Positions 1-12,058 of a stretch of 64,000 nucleotides of DNA are shown here, in pieces; position 1 is the stretch's first letter, and every line of letters starts with the position of its first letter. The stretch comes from Euclidia mi (Eukaryota > Arthropoda > Insecta > Lepidoptera > Erebidae). The stretch spans positions 35,015,551 to 35,079,550 of the forward strand of contig OX123186.2 of NCBI GenBank assembly GCA_944739405.2, in the 5' to 3' direction. Both the position numbers and the translations under genes were made by a program. The notes under the pieces are model-generated. The model saw only the letters and a program-made list of their open reading frames with translations. It ran no database searches and was not told the origin of the DNA.

Positions 1-166
1 ATTATTCAAAAGTTAAATGTGCCGTGAATCGTATCGGAAATTCTTAATGTGACAGTAATTTACTCCCTCCAGTAGGCTATAATTATTTTATTAACTGTGA
101 TTAAAACAATTACATATCCTATTATACGTAATGTGATATGTATAAAATCAAGTCAAAGTCCACCAA
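1..166. other. Left-edge non-coding sequence
   Basis: AT-rich sequence leading into the first inverted-repeat copy. I see no coding signal or recognisable element. Confidence 0.5.
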
Positions 167-368
167 ATGTTCGGGTACTTTAAAATAACTTCTGCATTCA
201 ATATTATAACGAAAAATGCCATCTCAGTCTTCCATGACCACGGCTCCTGTAAAGTAAGTGAAACATCGAATTATAATAAATAGTGGTGTTAATAGATCAT
301 TCGGTTTAAATTTCTTGTTAGTAAAACCGATGCGTTGCCATAGAATCCGTAAACGGTAGTTTGATTTC
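167..368 (+). repeat. Inverted repeat, left copy (~200 bp)
   Basis: This segment recurs in inverse orientation at 2945-3160. Shared landmarks in order are ATGTTCGGGTACTTT, a CTATGACCACGG-like block, GATCATTCGGTTTAAAT and AGAATCCGTAAAC. The two copies differ by several substitutions and small indels, so the pair is old. The outer ends could be the termini of a ~3 kb inverted-repeat element, or this could be two independent copies of a short element. No target duplication is obvious. Confidence 0.7.
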
Positions 369-2944
369 CATACAAATATTTATTTTTACAATATTCCATT
401 GAAATCTAAAAGTTCTGAAAATATATATGTTCACTTTCATATAAATTTTTCATTGCATAATTACTCCTAATACGACTGCAGGGGTGGAAGGCAGAGGTCA
501 GGCGGTGTACCACCGTCTGACCTTCAATAAATCGATATCAATGCACTATATATCGCAGCGCTTGAACTTTCGTACAAGTCGCAAGCAGCAGGACCGGTAG
601 TAGAGTCATGCTGGTTCCGTCTGAGCAAAATAAAACAAATCTTCCTTTCATGAATACCTTAAGTATTCATAACATTACCCTAGTCCTAGTGTATGTGCGT
701 TAAATTATACTTTTAGGAAATTAATATATTTTTTTATTTCTGACGCATTTTGGTTTGTACAATGACTTGTGAATAATATGCCCAAAATTTCTTTACTACG
801 ACAAAAAGTACCTAATTAGTTCCTGTAGTCACCAAATTGTGCCGTAACTTTATCTGCCATCATTCCTCGATACAAATTTCAAGCATGCCAGATGTAATAT
901 ATTTCCGTGAGCACAATTCCCTATTAAAATAATACAAAGTTTATCATCTTGCCGTATTAATATGATATTAAGATTATTATAATTTGTGTAAATCTAACTT
1001 TCAAGACGTACACTCCGTTAACGATTTAATCATGGTAAACATGCCATAGATGAAACGTAAACAATTGCCTGACTCGACTTTTATTAATTAGTATCTCAAG
1101 CCGTCTTCGTTCGTTCCAAAAATCTGTTTTCTTCATTACAGAGTGTAAAATCTTGCTATATACTAGTACAGTCATTCAAGATGGGAAAAGTGCTTAGATA
1201 AAAAAATACAATGGTAAATTCGTGGACATAGCAAAATTTTACAGCACCATCAAAATACGAAGATTCTCAACTACTACTGGAGAAAGCCTTATTACGTATT
1301 CAAATACGATGTTGAATGAAAATATAGAGCATAATTTATTATCATTATTCTTAATGGAGTTATCAGACGTGCGTAAAAGCTGTTTCAACTGAACCGAGAT
1401 TCATTTAATGAGTACAGCGTATATTTCAAACGAATCATTAATAAAGTCATCGCTTAAATTGTATACGCGTTAAAATACATTTTTTAAAATAATTGTATTT
1501 CTCTCTCAGTGAGTTAGAGAAAGATTAAAAGCAAGCAAATAATTGGACTAAAATAACAGAAATACTTTATTTCAGGTTTTTCATAAACTAGGCAACTTTA
1601 TGACCTAAGCAGAGTGAGTGGAGGGAGATAAGAAACACATGTTAATAAAAAAATATAGGCAGAATATGTACAATTTTTTCGTGTCCATCTCACTATACTT
1701 AAGCTATTATAAACGCTCAAATTTAAGAAAACAGATTGATGGATGAATCTTTGCTAATCTTTCACACAAAAGCTGCTGGAATAATTTTGCCGAATCTTTG
1801 CAGTAATACAACTTACACATCATAATACGCACAACTTACACACGGGCGCGTGCAAAACTGAGGACATAAGTAAGTGATATATGTACATGTTTTCCAAATG
1901 TTCAATCGTGTCTGTGCATAAATATGACCTTAAACTGCAAACCATGTGAAGCAATATTTTTTGACTCACTGCATTTCTTTATTCTTGGCATTACTTTCAA
2001 AAACTGATAGATGGTCAATGTCTTATTAGATGCAGCTTTAACAAAACTTGTTGTCTATGTCAGTCTATAACAAATTAACAGAAAATGTTTATTCTTAATA
2101 GAAAGCCAAAATTTTATGTTTTGTTTTTGATGATTTTAAACATAAAATGCTCAAGGAATTCCCTCAGATCTTTTATTTTAGTGAGAACAAGAAATTTGAC
2201 GCTTGTACTGCCGTGCTAGCCGAAAAACAAAACAAAACTGAATACAAACGTAGAGACAATCATTAACATAAGAACATTAGTTTCTTCATGGTTTCTTCGT
2301 CTTTAACTGTCAAGGTAACAGAGTTGACTTGGACGGTAGCCATAGCAGCCAAGGACGGACAACATGACCTGTATTAATAGATCCCGGTGAAGGTAACAAT
2401 AGCTGCAAAGCAATCGATGCAACCTCGTTACGAAGCATTGAGTCATTATGGTTCTTAATTTAGTTGATATCATTTAAGCCGCTAAGTCTTAAACACTTTT
2501 TACTGAATACTATAATGTACCTACACTTAGTTCTGCAAAAAAAAAATATTTGACTCTTTTAAACAACAAGGTTCTCCGGAACAGATTATTTTTTACCTTA
2601 GCATAATGGATAAATCATTTCATCATGGAAAGAAACAATTAATATATTTTCTCAACGCAACGCGTCGACTTTAGCAAAGCAAAAAGTGCTATACCCATTA
2701 CAAATGGATTAGGTTAGCACAGATCTGACATTCGTAACATCAGTTTCCCTTATATGATTTTGCACCTTCGTGTTTGTACGGATGTTATCTTAATTAGTTT
2801 TATCGCGATAATATTTTAACTATTTGCAACATAAAACGTCGTTTATTGAATCTTTTTGTGTGGTTTGAAGAGGCTACAAGCAGAATACATACATACTTTC
2901 AGTGTTTGTCTGATAATTGACAGTACCCAAATTATTTGTTAATT
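369..2944. other. Sequence between inverted repeats, no gene seen
   Basis: About 2.6 kb of AT-rich DNA with only short, unconvincing reading frames. I found no cysteine-rich TIL exon with flanking splice sites, no transposase motif and no RNA gene. If the flanking repeats are the ends of one element, this is its non-coding interior. Confidence 0.5.
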
Positions 2945-3160
2945 AAAATCAAACTACGGTTTACGGATTCTATCGCAATATATTGGTTTTAGTTAATTTA
3001 CATTTAAACCGAATGATCTAGAACTACATTTTTTAATAAATACTAGCCGACGACGTTTCAGTTTCTTTACAGGAACCGTGGTCATAGCAGACTGAGGTGA
3101 TATTTGTCTTTGTCTTGATTTGAAATTGAATTTAAAAGTTATCTCAAAGTACCCGAACAT
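2945..3160 (-). repeat. Inverted repeat, right copy
   Basis: Reverse-complement match to 167-368, with the same landmark blocks in reversed order (AAACTACGGTTTACGG, ATTTAAACCGAATGATC, CCGTGGTCATAG, AAAGTACCCGAACAT). Confidence 0.7.
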
Positions 3161-3354
3161 TTTTCAACTATTGGTGTTACTTTCTACGCAGAATGTGCTC
3201 ACTGTGTGTTGATGTCTTCTGGTGACTTTGCCCTTCTTGGGTTTTATTAGCCTGATAACAGGGTCCCAAGCTGCAGGAACATGCCAACCATCTCCTCTAT
3301 TGAAATAAGGGTATTTTATTATATTATTGAAATTAAAATACACCCTAATTTATA

Positions 3355-3390
3355 TCGCGTTAGAATCCGTAAACCGTAGTTCGATTTCAA
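3355..3390 (+). repeat. Third partial copy of the same repeat
   Basis: The block AGAATCCGTAAACCGTAG followed by TTCGATTTCAAT repeats the inner end of the inverted repeat in the same orientation as 167-368. A third copy shows that this end belongs to a dispersed family rather than only to one inverted pair. Confidence 0.6.
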
Positions 3391-3479
3391 TGTGTAACAT
3401 TCGCGTAAACCCAAGAAGATATTATTTGTTTATATTCGACTGATCATTGTGATTTTTATTAAATTTTGCTCAGTTTGTG

Positions 3480-3555
3480 ATCATCATCATCATCATCTTT
3501 ACGTTGTCTCAATTTCGATCTAAGAACCTCGCCATGGAGCCCTGAGTCCGCTTTC
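3480..3555 (-). repeat. SINE 3'-end fragment
   Basis: A (CAT)n run followed by a CCATGGAGCCCTGAGTCCGC-like block. Read on the minus strand it resembles the GATGATG-terminated 3' end of the SINE copies at 7695 and 43792, but it is diverged and lacks the tRNA-like head. Confidence 0.35.
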
Positions 3556-4084
3556 CTACAACATTGTTATATTATTACAACAAGTATTGTGTATACTATA
3601 CACCACTATTTTTTAATTAGTACAAAAACTTTAAGGACATATTAGCGAAGACTTTATTATCATATATGTGACGTAAGAATTTCATAATATCTATAAATAG
3701 CAAAGTTATAATCATTTGTTTTTTGTAGAAAATCTCACCTAAATCATAGACATATTTTACAATCCATTCACTACCTACTTCATTGATAGTACTTACTTTC
3801 CGTCCTACTTTTACGCATTCTTTCCGTCGCTCTTATAACGTAGGTAGCCTTAGACAATAAAATGAAGCAAAATAATAAGTGTAGGTAGTTACTGTTTAAT
3901 TTTATAAATTCTACCCTCTCTTTCATCCTTCATCCTGTCTTAGTACCGGCAAAATTTACCGTTTTACAAGTAATTAAATACGGCGGTATGTAATTAGAAA
4001 GCAAACACATATCAAAATAAAAGAAGGTATTCTGTAATAAAAGAAAAGAGTAATTTTGGCGTATTTATGAAGTTAGAATCAGCT

Positions 4085-4195
4085 GCTATTTACAATTATT
4101 ATTTCATAATGATCGTGTCAGCCTAGAGACGTCCACTGCTGGACATAAGCCTCCCTCAAGGTTCTCCACACAGACCGATTTTGAGACGCCCGCAT
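4085..4195 (-). repeat. SINE-like fragment
   Basis: Contains GTCCACTGCTGGACATAAG, which on the other strand is the 'cagcagtgg' tail block seen in the SINE at 41676 and the fragment near 24.9 kb. No internal promoter boxes are present, so this is a 3' fragment. Confidence 0.45.
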
Positions 4196-4496
4196 CAAAT
4201 TATTATTTACTTAAGTAGGTAATTTTTACTTTACTTACAAGTATTTCAATTGTTCGAAATGTCCACCACCATTGCCAATACACAGCACGTGTTAATAAAT
4301 AATTATTTAACGAGAGAAGTACGCTTCTCTGACTTTTCACTGCGTCAAAGACGTCCAATATGCGCTGTTTAAATAGTTCGACACTAACCGGCTCACTTTT
4401 GTACACAGTGGTGAGCATGGAGGCCAAGCTACAGGCCCGCCTCGACCGATCCACTGGCTTCCAAACAGTTCCCTGTACAAACGCACAGCTGCACTC

Positions 4497-4720
4497 GCGT
4501 GATAGATAGATAGATAATTGCTTTATTGTGCAAATGTTGGTAAAAATTCGGTGTAAGTAAATAACTTAATTAATGATAAGCCATCGCGTTGGGCAAACGT
4601 AAACAAACAATAATTGTTGCCGCGAAAAAAGGATCCGCTCGAGGGACAGGGGGTGGCGAGCTTCGAGTTTGCACAAATTTATCAATGGAGCAGTGCCGCG
4701 TAAAATAACTACGACAACAT
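4497..4720 (-). mobile_element. LINE 3'-end fragment with (GATA)n tail
   Basis: Read on the minus strand, an AATAAAGCAATTAT block is followed by a (CTAT)n run. This is the usual 3' end of several insect non-LTR retrotransposons. The sequence to the right (about 4536-4720) would be 3' untranslated region. No reverse-transcriptase motif is retained. A minus-strand frame at 4203-4454 lies beyond the tail and is not recognisable. Confidence 0.35.
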
Positions 4721-7096
4721 AGTATTTAGTTATGCATTTACCAATCATTACGTATTTTTGTGGACAGTTTTGGGACAGTTTTGGAACTAAGTATTTTTAT
4801 GTTTTAAATACATAAATATGATTAGTAAAAGATGCTTAGAGCCCCATTAATTTTTTTGTACTAATAAAAAAATAGTGGTGTATATCCGTTCCTACTATAA
4901 CATATCTAAGCAATTCATTTACCAAAACTAAAAAAAACTAGTTGAAAATGCAGCATATTTTTATTTTAGTATTTTTGTTATGGTCGCATCATATTACTCA
5001 TATCTAACTTAATATATAAACTCCTTTGAATCACATACGAAATAACGATTTACTATCATTACAAACATATCAGAATACCAACCACACAATCCGATATGAA
5101 CACAAAAGGAAAACGTTGACAACCTAATCCAACCTCGCACATTTTCTATTAGATTTACTTAAGTCGACGAAACGTGTTTCACTTGGGTTTCTGTCTAAGC
5201 CACCGAATTTCCTTCCAAAAAGCTTGGATTTATTTCCACTTTCCAGTTTTGTGTTATTCCCTCAAAGGCATTCGAACAAAGAAGTTCGATATACATAAGT
5301 AGGTTACGTCCTGACGGAATCCGAAATTCACCATCACAAAAGTTAGATGAAACGGATTAGATATATTTAGAATTAAATATATTTGCAATTTATTTCATAG
5401 GCACTGATTAAAAAATCGTAAAGAGTAAGAGCTTTTTTTAAGTAAGATGTATAAAAGTAAAGAAGACAAGAGCTAATTCAATCTTATCTTTCATTATCGC
5501 GATAAACTTATTTCCAAAGATCGAATAAGTGCTTTGAGGTTACCAAAGGAGTCATTGTCTATCATTGGTTACTAAATTGCGATTGTACTAATCTTTTTCA
5601 CAAAACTAAACTCTTGGGTGCAACCCGGTTAAAGACGACAATAATTAAAAGAAAGTTTGATTTACTTGTTCAGAAAATGAAAAGATAAGTTTTGGCTATG
5701 AAAACTGGACTATTATCATTTTGACTAACAATAAGGATTATATTTCTGGCTTGGTAACATTTTTAATTACCGGATCTAAAAGAAAGGATGGGGCAATGTG
5801 GAGGAAATTAAAAGACGATAACAGAGTTTATTTCAATTTCGGAGATGGTGACTTAAAAGGCAAATCAAATAAAGAATGATACTTCTTCCAATTAAACCCA
5901 AACTTAAAAAACTTTTCACCCAAACAAGACCCAAGATAGAAAGGTCAATGAATTTCTTATCTATTTAAATAAAACTTTCCTCGTTAATGAAAGATATCTT
6001 AAAAAAGACGTTATCGATACTAGGCGTTATCTATTTTATATTTCATGTTGGGGTAATTTATCAATGTCAAGAAGTTTTATTGTTATAATATTGTTTCCAA
6101 TACTTTCGTCTGACAGACTATTAAAATAGTTGCTGATGTCAGCAAATAATTACCCGCGATGAATGTGTGTATTACATACAAACATACATTTACAATGAAA
6201 AATGCCTCCTCAAATTTTCTGTGCGACTAATAGTTTATCAGATTTAAGAAAAATCATACCCGCCCGCACTCTTTCCAAGATGGCGATGGTACAACCTACA
6301 AGAGGTACAATCTCACAAAATTTGGATGAATCTTTCCGTTAGCCCTCCCTAGATATCTATAAATTATAATTGTGTCTTTTGGCAAATGCAACCCCAAATG
6401 TTACTTTTTATAATTATGTACTGGATAGAATGCATTTACGCACTACGTTCTTTTTTTGCAATTTTGAAATATAACCTAATCAGGCCTAATGATAGCACAT
6501 TTGATATGAATGAAACATTTGATATCATAAAGAATCCTCCGTCCATGAGATCCCTTTCCAATAAATCCATTGTATTCAAAGGATTTCTTCAACATTATGT
6601 TAATATGTTTCTTCCTTCACAAACCAGTCCTTATCAGAATAGATTTATGATCTCTCCGCAACATCACAATTCTCGACAAAATTCAAATGAAAATATGAGG
6701 CTAAGTAATTGTCCGAAAGTTTCGGCTATTCTATTGCAATATCTTTGAAATGCAACGAATGATAAATCTTCTTCAGTTGAACAAACAAAAGTATTTTTAG
6801 AGATTTGAAATTAGGTGCCTACGACTCTTCAGACACAAATAGATTCAGGTAGGGAATCAATTTGACAGATCAAATTACCGATTACTGTCGGCACATAAGT
6901 ACCACAAGTTTCCGCAATTTTTATGCCCTTTGTTACATGTACACATCTAAATATGGATTCATTATTCTAAGCATTTCGCTACATAAATGTTTTTATAATA
7001 TGTTAATTGTTGGAGGTGCTCTGAAGTTGTAATCTTAAAGATGGACTGTCAAAGAATACTATAGATTAATAATAAGTATTAATTAAAATTACTTAC
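4721..7096. other. AT-rich stretch left of the last TIL exon
   Basis: No TIL exon, stop-containing terminal exon or RNA gene was found. A 120-codon plus-strand frame at 6386-6748 begins with a hydrophobic run (residues about 5-30) and is otherwise unlike any family I know; I give it little weight. Any 3' exon of the minus-strand TIL gene would have to lie here or further left, and I could not identify one. Confidence 0.45.
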
Positions 7097-7279
7097 GACA
7101 TTCAGAAGCTGGTATGCAAGCATCGTTTTTATCCCTGTAATATCCTGGCTTGCAAACACATCTAGGTGGACTTGGATATGAATTTTCACATACAGTGTCC
7201 ATATCTTCACATTTTTCAGAGTAACAGCTCGAAGGTGTTGGATCCCATATTTCGTTTGGTCTAGTACAGTTGACAGGAG
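7097..7279 (-). CDS. TIL-domain exon, type A, module 3
   Basis: One exon of the minus-strand multi-TIL gene, probably a secreted serine-protease inhibitor or extracellular cysteine-rich protein. The acceptor AG is at 7280-7281 and the donor GTAAGT at 7096-7091. The 183-nt exon is phase 1 at both ends and codes about 60 residues. The frame CTRPNEIW near the start, CVCKPGYYR and the closing CIPASEC match the TIL framework. It has only eight cysteines: the pair normally found just after the NE-W block and in the middle loop has been lost, while sister type-A exons at 52360 and 60595 have ten. This is the most downstream exon I can place in the transcript. Confidence 0.8.
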
Positions 7280-7694
7280 CTAGAAATATAAAGAAATGTT
7301 AGTATATTAAACGCTATATTTTTCTTCATTGTATGATGCAGTTGTCAACTCTAATATCTGTAGCACTCATAGCGTGACTTCACTTGCAGTTTGAAATAGA
7401 TCGGCAAAGTCGAGCACCACTTGCACAGGCCACCTCTTGGATGGGTGACCTGGCTTGTTGTGACATTTAAATCTTAGCACTATCGTGCGTGCGTCCAACG
7501 CGCCTAATGTATCTTGAGACAAGCACCGGCCTTGTCTCACGACAAGAATCAATAGGCGCACATTTGGAAGCCTTGGTGCGGTCTGAAAACGCGAAGCGAA
7601 TTGGCAACGCATTCACACAAAAACAAGCCTGATATTTGAGATTATAAACTCTCCGTGGCCCGTGACATGGATATAACAATTCTCGTTTTAAGAC

Positions 7695-8055
7695 TATAAT
7701 AGTGAAAATACCAACAGACTACCATGAAGAAGGCATCGGGTTCGAATCCACGGTGCGCACCACAGACTTTTCGGAGTTATGTGCGTATTGAATTGTTAAT
7801 TTTCGCTTGCCTCGTGCCTCGGCGAGCACGTTAAGCCGTCGGTCCCGGTTGTCATGAAGATCTTTGACATTTGTTATAGGGCGTCAGTACCTCTAAATAA
7901 ACTAACACTAGTCTAAACCATAGAATATCGCTATCCCTTAGGGTTGCAACGGTCAGACAGGCAGTCACTCTGTGGAAAAGCTAATATACAGCCAAATTCG
8001 GTTAGACTAGTAAGCGGACCCCAGGTTGAAACTGGGATAACGCTAGGAGGATGAT
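7695..8055 (+). mobile_element. tRNA-derived SINE
   Basis: The head keeps a B-box-like GGTTCGAATCC at about 7739. The body shares long blocks with the copy at 43792-44168, including AGCACGTTAA, GAATATCGCTATCCCTT and GTGGAAAAG, and it ends in GCTAGG..GATGATG. It sits in the intron between TIL exons A3 and B3. The A box is degenerate and no clean duplication is visible. Confidence 0.7.
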
Positions 8056-9086
8056 GTTTTAAATAACTAGACCACTTACTGACGGTTCAACACAACCCTA
8101 CAACCTTAATAATGCTCTAATATGAATCTCACAAAATGCGGTCACCCGTCCAGATAGTGACCGCTCGAAGGTTGCTTAACCTAGCCAATCTAATACGCAA
8201 AACAAGCTTCGCTATGAGCTCTACGAATACAGTAAGTAATGTGTAATATGTGTATTTGTATGTATCCAAGATGGTTGAATAATATTTGAGGACAGGAAAA
8301 TGTATTTACAAGGCATTTCGGTCGTATCCCAGACCGTGAAAGTTGATACACATAATTTTGTACCGTATTTCTCCAGCCCCATTCCTTTGTACAATATGTT
8401 CGTATTATTATGTTTCAATGTACACAAAAATGTCTTTTTACGGGTGAAACTTTTATATTCTGCACACAAAAGTTTGACTAATAATATAGATGGCTATGTA
8501 AAGGAAAAGCTTCGGTTTTTATTTTATGCTAAACTTTACTACTACAGACCAATTCAAAGTACTGTATAGATTGCAGTAATTTAAATTGGTCAGACTAGAT
8601 ATTTTCAATAAGAAAATTAGCTCAATATCTGTATTTCCAAGAAGCGACGTGGAACAGCACAATCCAGAAGGGTCGACATCATCTAAGGTTAGAACATTGG
8701 TCTATTTATGCGCAATAACAACCACTTTACATTATTACTGCTTTCTTTTGCAAAGGTATACAATACCAAGGGGGTAAACGCTAAGCAATTCTTTTTCACG
8801 CCGGGCAGTGAATTTTGATGAAGAGATAAGGCAAACATTGAACAGAATAGTTATAATTTGAATAATACGAGAAAGACTGGGGGTTATTTTTTATTTTTTT
8901 CTTACTCTTCAGGCATTTCTGTAATTGCTCAAATTAAAAGAATTTCAAATTCAAGTTTTAATTGTAAAGGAGCTGTATGTTGTACGTGCGACTCCTTGAA
9001 TATATAGTGCGGCTCCTTGTACCTAATAATAATGATGATGGTCTTAATAAGCAAATAAAAAGCAAAAATAAAAAAAATACACTTAC
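8056..9086. other. Intron sequence
   Basis: Intron between TIL exons B3 and A3. Short frames on both strands at 8221-8569 overlap each other antisense and show no family signature. I see nothing else here. Confidence 0.5.
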
Positions 9087-9287
9087 GACACTCCGAAGCT
9101 AGCACACATCTTTGGTCTTCATAGCTCAACATTAAATGGTTTCTCTCACACACACAGCCTGGCGGGCAGGGGTACGGCATTGAACAAGCTACGATAGCCC
9201 GTGTGTCTGATTGTGGGCAGTAGTTTGTAGGGCACCCAACTTTACAAGACACGTAGGTTTTATTGGCCCCGCAAGTTGGTGATCCAC
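9087..9287 (-). CDS. TIL-domain exon, type B, module 3
   Basis: Minus-strand TIL exon of 201 nt, phase 1-1, with acceptor AG at 9288-9289 and donor GTAAGT at 9086-9081. It encodes about 66 residues with ten cysteines, opening GGSPTCGANKTY and closing LSYEDQRCVLASEC. The type-B signature, a YCP block after the third cysteine and an LSYED block before the ninth, is shared with exons 53238-53435 and 61189-61392. The segment between cysteines 5 and 6 is CSMPYPC, where related inhibitors carry the protease-binding bond; sister copies read CEPTPTC and CDAPRRC. Reading continues past the donor only by chance. Confidence 0.88.
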
Positions 9288-9476
9288 CTATAGAAAGAGA
9301 AATTATATAGGTTAATCGTGAACGTCCACCTTTAGAAAAAAACAAATAAGCGTTGATTATTGATCATAAATGTAAACATAGACTAAAATCCAAAGGATAT
9401 CGATATTCTTAACTGTAAAGTCAACTACATATATAGAATTCTATATCGTTGACATGTAGTGATTGTAGGAACTATA

Positions 9477-9546
9477 TTTCTTTGTTAAGGCTACTCTTGC
9501 ACTAAAATAAATTTATTTTAGTGCAAGAGTAGCCTTAACAAAGAAA
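9477..9546. repeat. Perfect 70-bp palindrome, no spacer
   Basis: The two 35-nt arms are exact reverse complements with the axis between 9511 and 9512 (AAATAAA|TTTATTT). Imperfect symmetry continues outward to about 9460 and 9563. It lies in the intron about 190 nt upstream of exon B3 in the direction of transcription. The sequence is not that of any element end seen elsewhere in the window. Confidence 0.95.
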
Positions 9547-9563
9547 ATATTTCCTACGATTCT

Positions 9564-10837
9564 AACATAATATTTATTAATACATTACTTAGGATTTGTT
9601 ATGCTCAAATTATGTACATTTCGTAATATTCATTATAACGTCGTTATTGTTTAACAATTTCTCTATAACCCGTCTTTCCATTGAGCGCTTTGTCTTCACT
9701 GAAACGATACAACAATACCTAAATAACACCAGCGCTTTGCAATTCTCACTGACTTATATAACATAGTAATCAGTCCCAGCTGTTACAGGTCTCAGTAGTA
9801 GCTAGGATCCTTTGACCTGCGCGCAATGTCCGTCGTATCTCGTTTCCAAAGTAGATTGTATCTTCCAACGAATTCACTTCGCAAAACAAACATATTTCAG
9901 AAAGTTCTCGGTTCGTATTACTATATAGCATTTTAATGGAAAATCAAACTCGCAGATATGTTATTACGAAAATATTGACTGCAAACAATGTTAGCGTAGT
10001 CTTGTGGGAAAGCCCAGATTACTTGGAAAAGATCGCTCTTATCGCTAAGGCTGCCAAATGTTTAAAATACAATACACAATGTGTCTACAGTGAAACATTT
10101 TGGTGAAAGATAAAAATATTCTGACTCTATCTGTTGCATCATAATGTATGCATAGGACAGTAAACCATATTACTTGTCAAAAACAAATGAAATACATAGA
10201 ACGGTTCGCTCTCACCCACAGTCTATTATTTTTGTTATCGTTCCCGTTGATTCAAGCTAAATTCTCGTTGAATTTAAATGAACCTGTCACTGAATAAGAA
10301 CGTTATCAAATGCGCCAGTAACCGCAATGAACGTAATCCACACTGAAATAAATTATTTATAACAAAACGAAATCTTATAATCCTGAGCGCTTGTGCGCCA
10401 AATGTTTCGACTGATAATACTAAACTTATTTCACGAAAATTAAATGCAAAATGTTTATATTTTATATACACAAACTGCTTTATACTTATAATAAACATTA
10501 CTGTTATTGTGTCTCGGGCCTCATCTGGCGGACTAAGAACACTAAAACACTTTACGTCTAATTATTAAACAAGGACTTAGTAAAACATACCTACAGACTT
10601 AGCCCTAAATTTATACCGTTTTACACCACCAGCTAAAGCAGGTGACGGATTAAGAACACAAAGTGTCACTATCCATTTCATTCCGTGCCTGTCGTAATAG
10701 ACGACTTAGAATTATAGGTACATGAAGCAATTAATATTTTAGTGAAGTGACGGAAATCTTGACATAGACTTTGCCTAATTATTGAGGTGAAGAATGATAT
10801 CGTTGCAATCAGTTACATATTAAGAGAAATAACAAAC
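9564..10837. other. Intron sequence, nothing recognised
   Basis: AT-rich intron between exons C3b and B3. No coding, RNA or mobile-element signature was found. Confidence 0.5.
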
Positions 10838-11029
10838 CTGGACAATCTTCTGGCTTTACGCACGGTCCGTCCTTGCCAGTCCGAAGGTACCCTGGCTTGC
10901 ATACGCAGCCGGTGTGAAGACAAATAGCTATACATGGTCTATCAGTGTCCGGTGAAGCACAGGTAGCTTGACAAGCGCTAGGACACTCTTGAAGGGTTGC
11001 ATTACGATCGCCGTTGCATTGTTGGTTAT
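10838..11029 (-). CDS. TIL-domain exon, type C, module 3 (second C copy)
   Basis: A 192-nt phase 1-1 exon with acceptor AG at 11031-11030 and donor GTTTGT starting at 10837, a weaker donor than the GTAAG of its neighbours. It codes about 63 residues with ten cysteines: opening QQCNGDRNATLQECP, core CVCKPGYLRTGKDG and closing CVKPEDCP. The loop between cysteines 5 and 6 is CIAIC. By comparison with Ascaris-type inhibitors (loop Cys-x-P1-P1'-Cys) the bond would be Ala-Ile, suggesting an elastase-like rather than trypsin-like target; this is inference. It lies next to a second C-type exon, so module 3 has an extra C. Confidence 0.88.
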
Positions 11030-11420
11030 CTACAAGACATATTAACACTTCAAAATCTCACAAATGATTACTTATTTTGTTGCGTAGTGTCTTATTAAGT
11101 TAATGTCAGTAATTTGTAAGCTGGTACTAATAATAACATCCTGGAATAATCCACCAAGAACGTACACATACTGAAATATTCTTAATTCAAACCTACAAAA
11201 AAAAGCTAAATTACCAGGCATAACAATATAAATCATCGCGCTTATCATGCAAAGATCTGTCCCGGGTGTTCATCAAACTACTAGACTAACATATGCCAGG
11301 TACTCAGGTAGTAGAGCATTGCTGATTTCAGTATGAATGGGCCGACTCGACCGGGGAAGTACCTACTACCCTCTCACAGAAACTTGACGTAAAGTAACAG
11401 TACTTAAACTGTTGCGTTTC

Positions 11421-11620
11421 GTTCGGTGATTGAGAGTGCCGGAGGCCCTATCCCCTATTCCTTCTCCCTCATCCCACTCCTCATCCTATCCCTTTCCCAA
11501 CCCAAGGGGCGGCAACGCACTTGTGACTCCTGGGGTGTTGCTTGTGTCCATGGGCGGCGGTAATTGCTTACCATCAGGCGATCTGTCTGCCCGTTTGCCG
11601 TCTATTACTATAAAAAATGC
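11421..11620 (+). mobile_element. Lepidopteran SINE/LINE-tail repeat
   Basis: The blocks GGCGGCAACGCACTTGTGAC, TCCATGGGCGGCGGTAATTG and CTTACCATCAGGCGATC, followed by a short A-rich end, recur in reverse orientation at 38727-38850. A plus-strand frame across this repeat and the neighbouring TIL exon is fortuitous. Confidence 0.6.
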
Positions 11621-11775
11621 CAATATTACAGTTCCCCAAATGATATTATATACTGACACAACTTTCATAAAACATTACGCCAGTTTCACGGAGCGCATTA
11701 TCGTACGAGTAAGTAACAGTTCTGAAACAATTATTATTAGTTTCGTAAACCTGACGTATCGTGAAAACAACTTAC

Positions 11776-11967
11776 TTGGACATTCCTCTGGTTTCACGCA
11801 TTTTCCTCCTTTCTTCGTCAGAATGTACCCTCGCTTACACACACAGCCGTTTGGGTCACACCCTTGGATGCACATTTTACCCTTAGAACTGGGTTCGTCG
11901 CAAGTAGGTTGACAAGAACTGGGACAATCGCTTGGTACGGCGTTCGGATCGCCGTTGCATCCTTCAC
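11776..11967 (-). CDS. TIL-domain exon, type C, module 3 (first C copy)
   Basis: A 192-nt phase 1-1 exon with acceptor AG at 11969-11968 and donor GTAAGT at 11775-11770. It encodes about 63 residues with ten cysteines. It opens GCNGDPNAVPSDCPSSC, has core CVCKRGYILTKKGG and closes CVKPEECP. It is closest to the exon at 10838-11029, so the two look like a tandem duplication. The loop between cysteines 5 and 6 is CIQGC, putting Gln at the predicted P1 position, unusual for a trypsin inhibitor. Confidence 0.88.
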
Positions 11968-12058
11968 CTAAAATACGAATAGGCGACTAAGAATTTTCTC
12001 CATTTTTATCTGCTAGGGCTGATAATTATGAAGAAAAGTAGAAGATACATGTTTCTAA

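Noticed and set aside
6386..6748. 120-codon plus-strand frame with hydrophobic start as a secreted protein
   Set aside because: No clear signal cleavage site, family motif or neighbouring exon; could not be supported.
11430..11912. 160-codon plus-strand frame
   Set aside because: It crosses a SINE/LINE-tail repeat and then runs antisense to TIL exon 11776-11967, so it is fortuitous.
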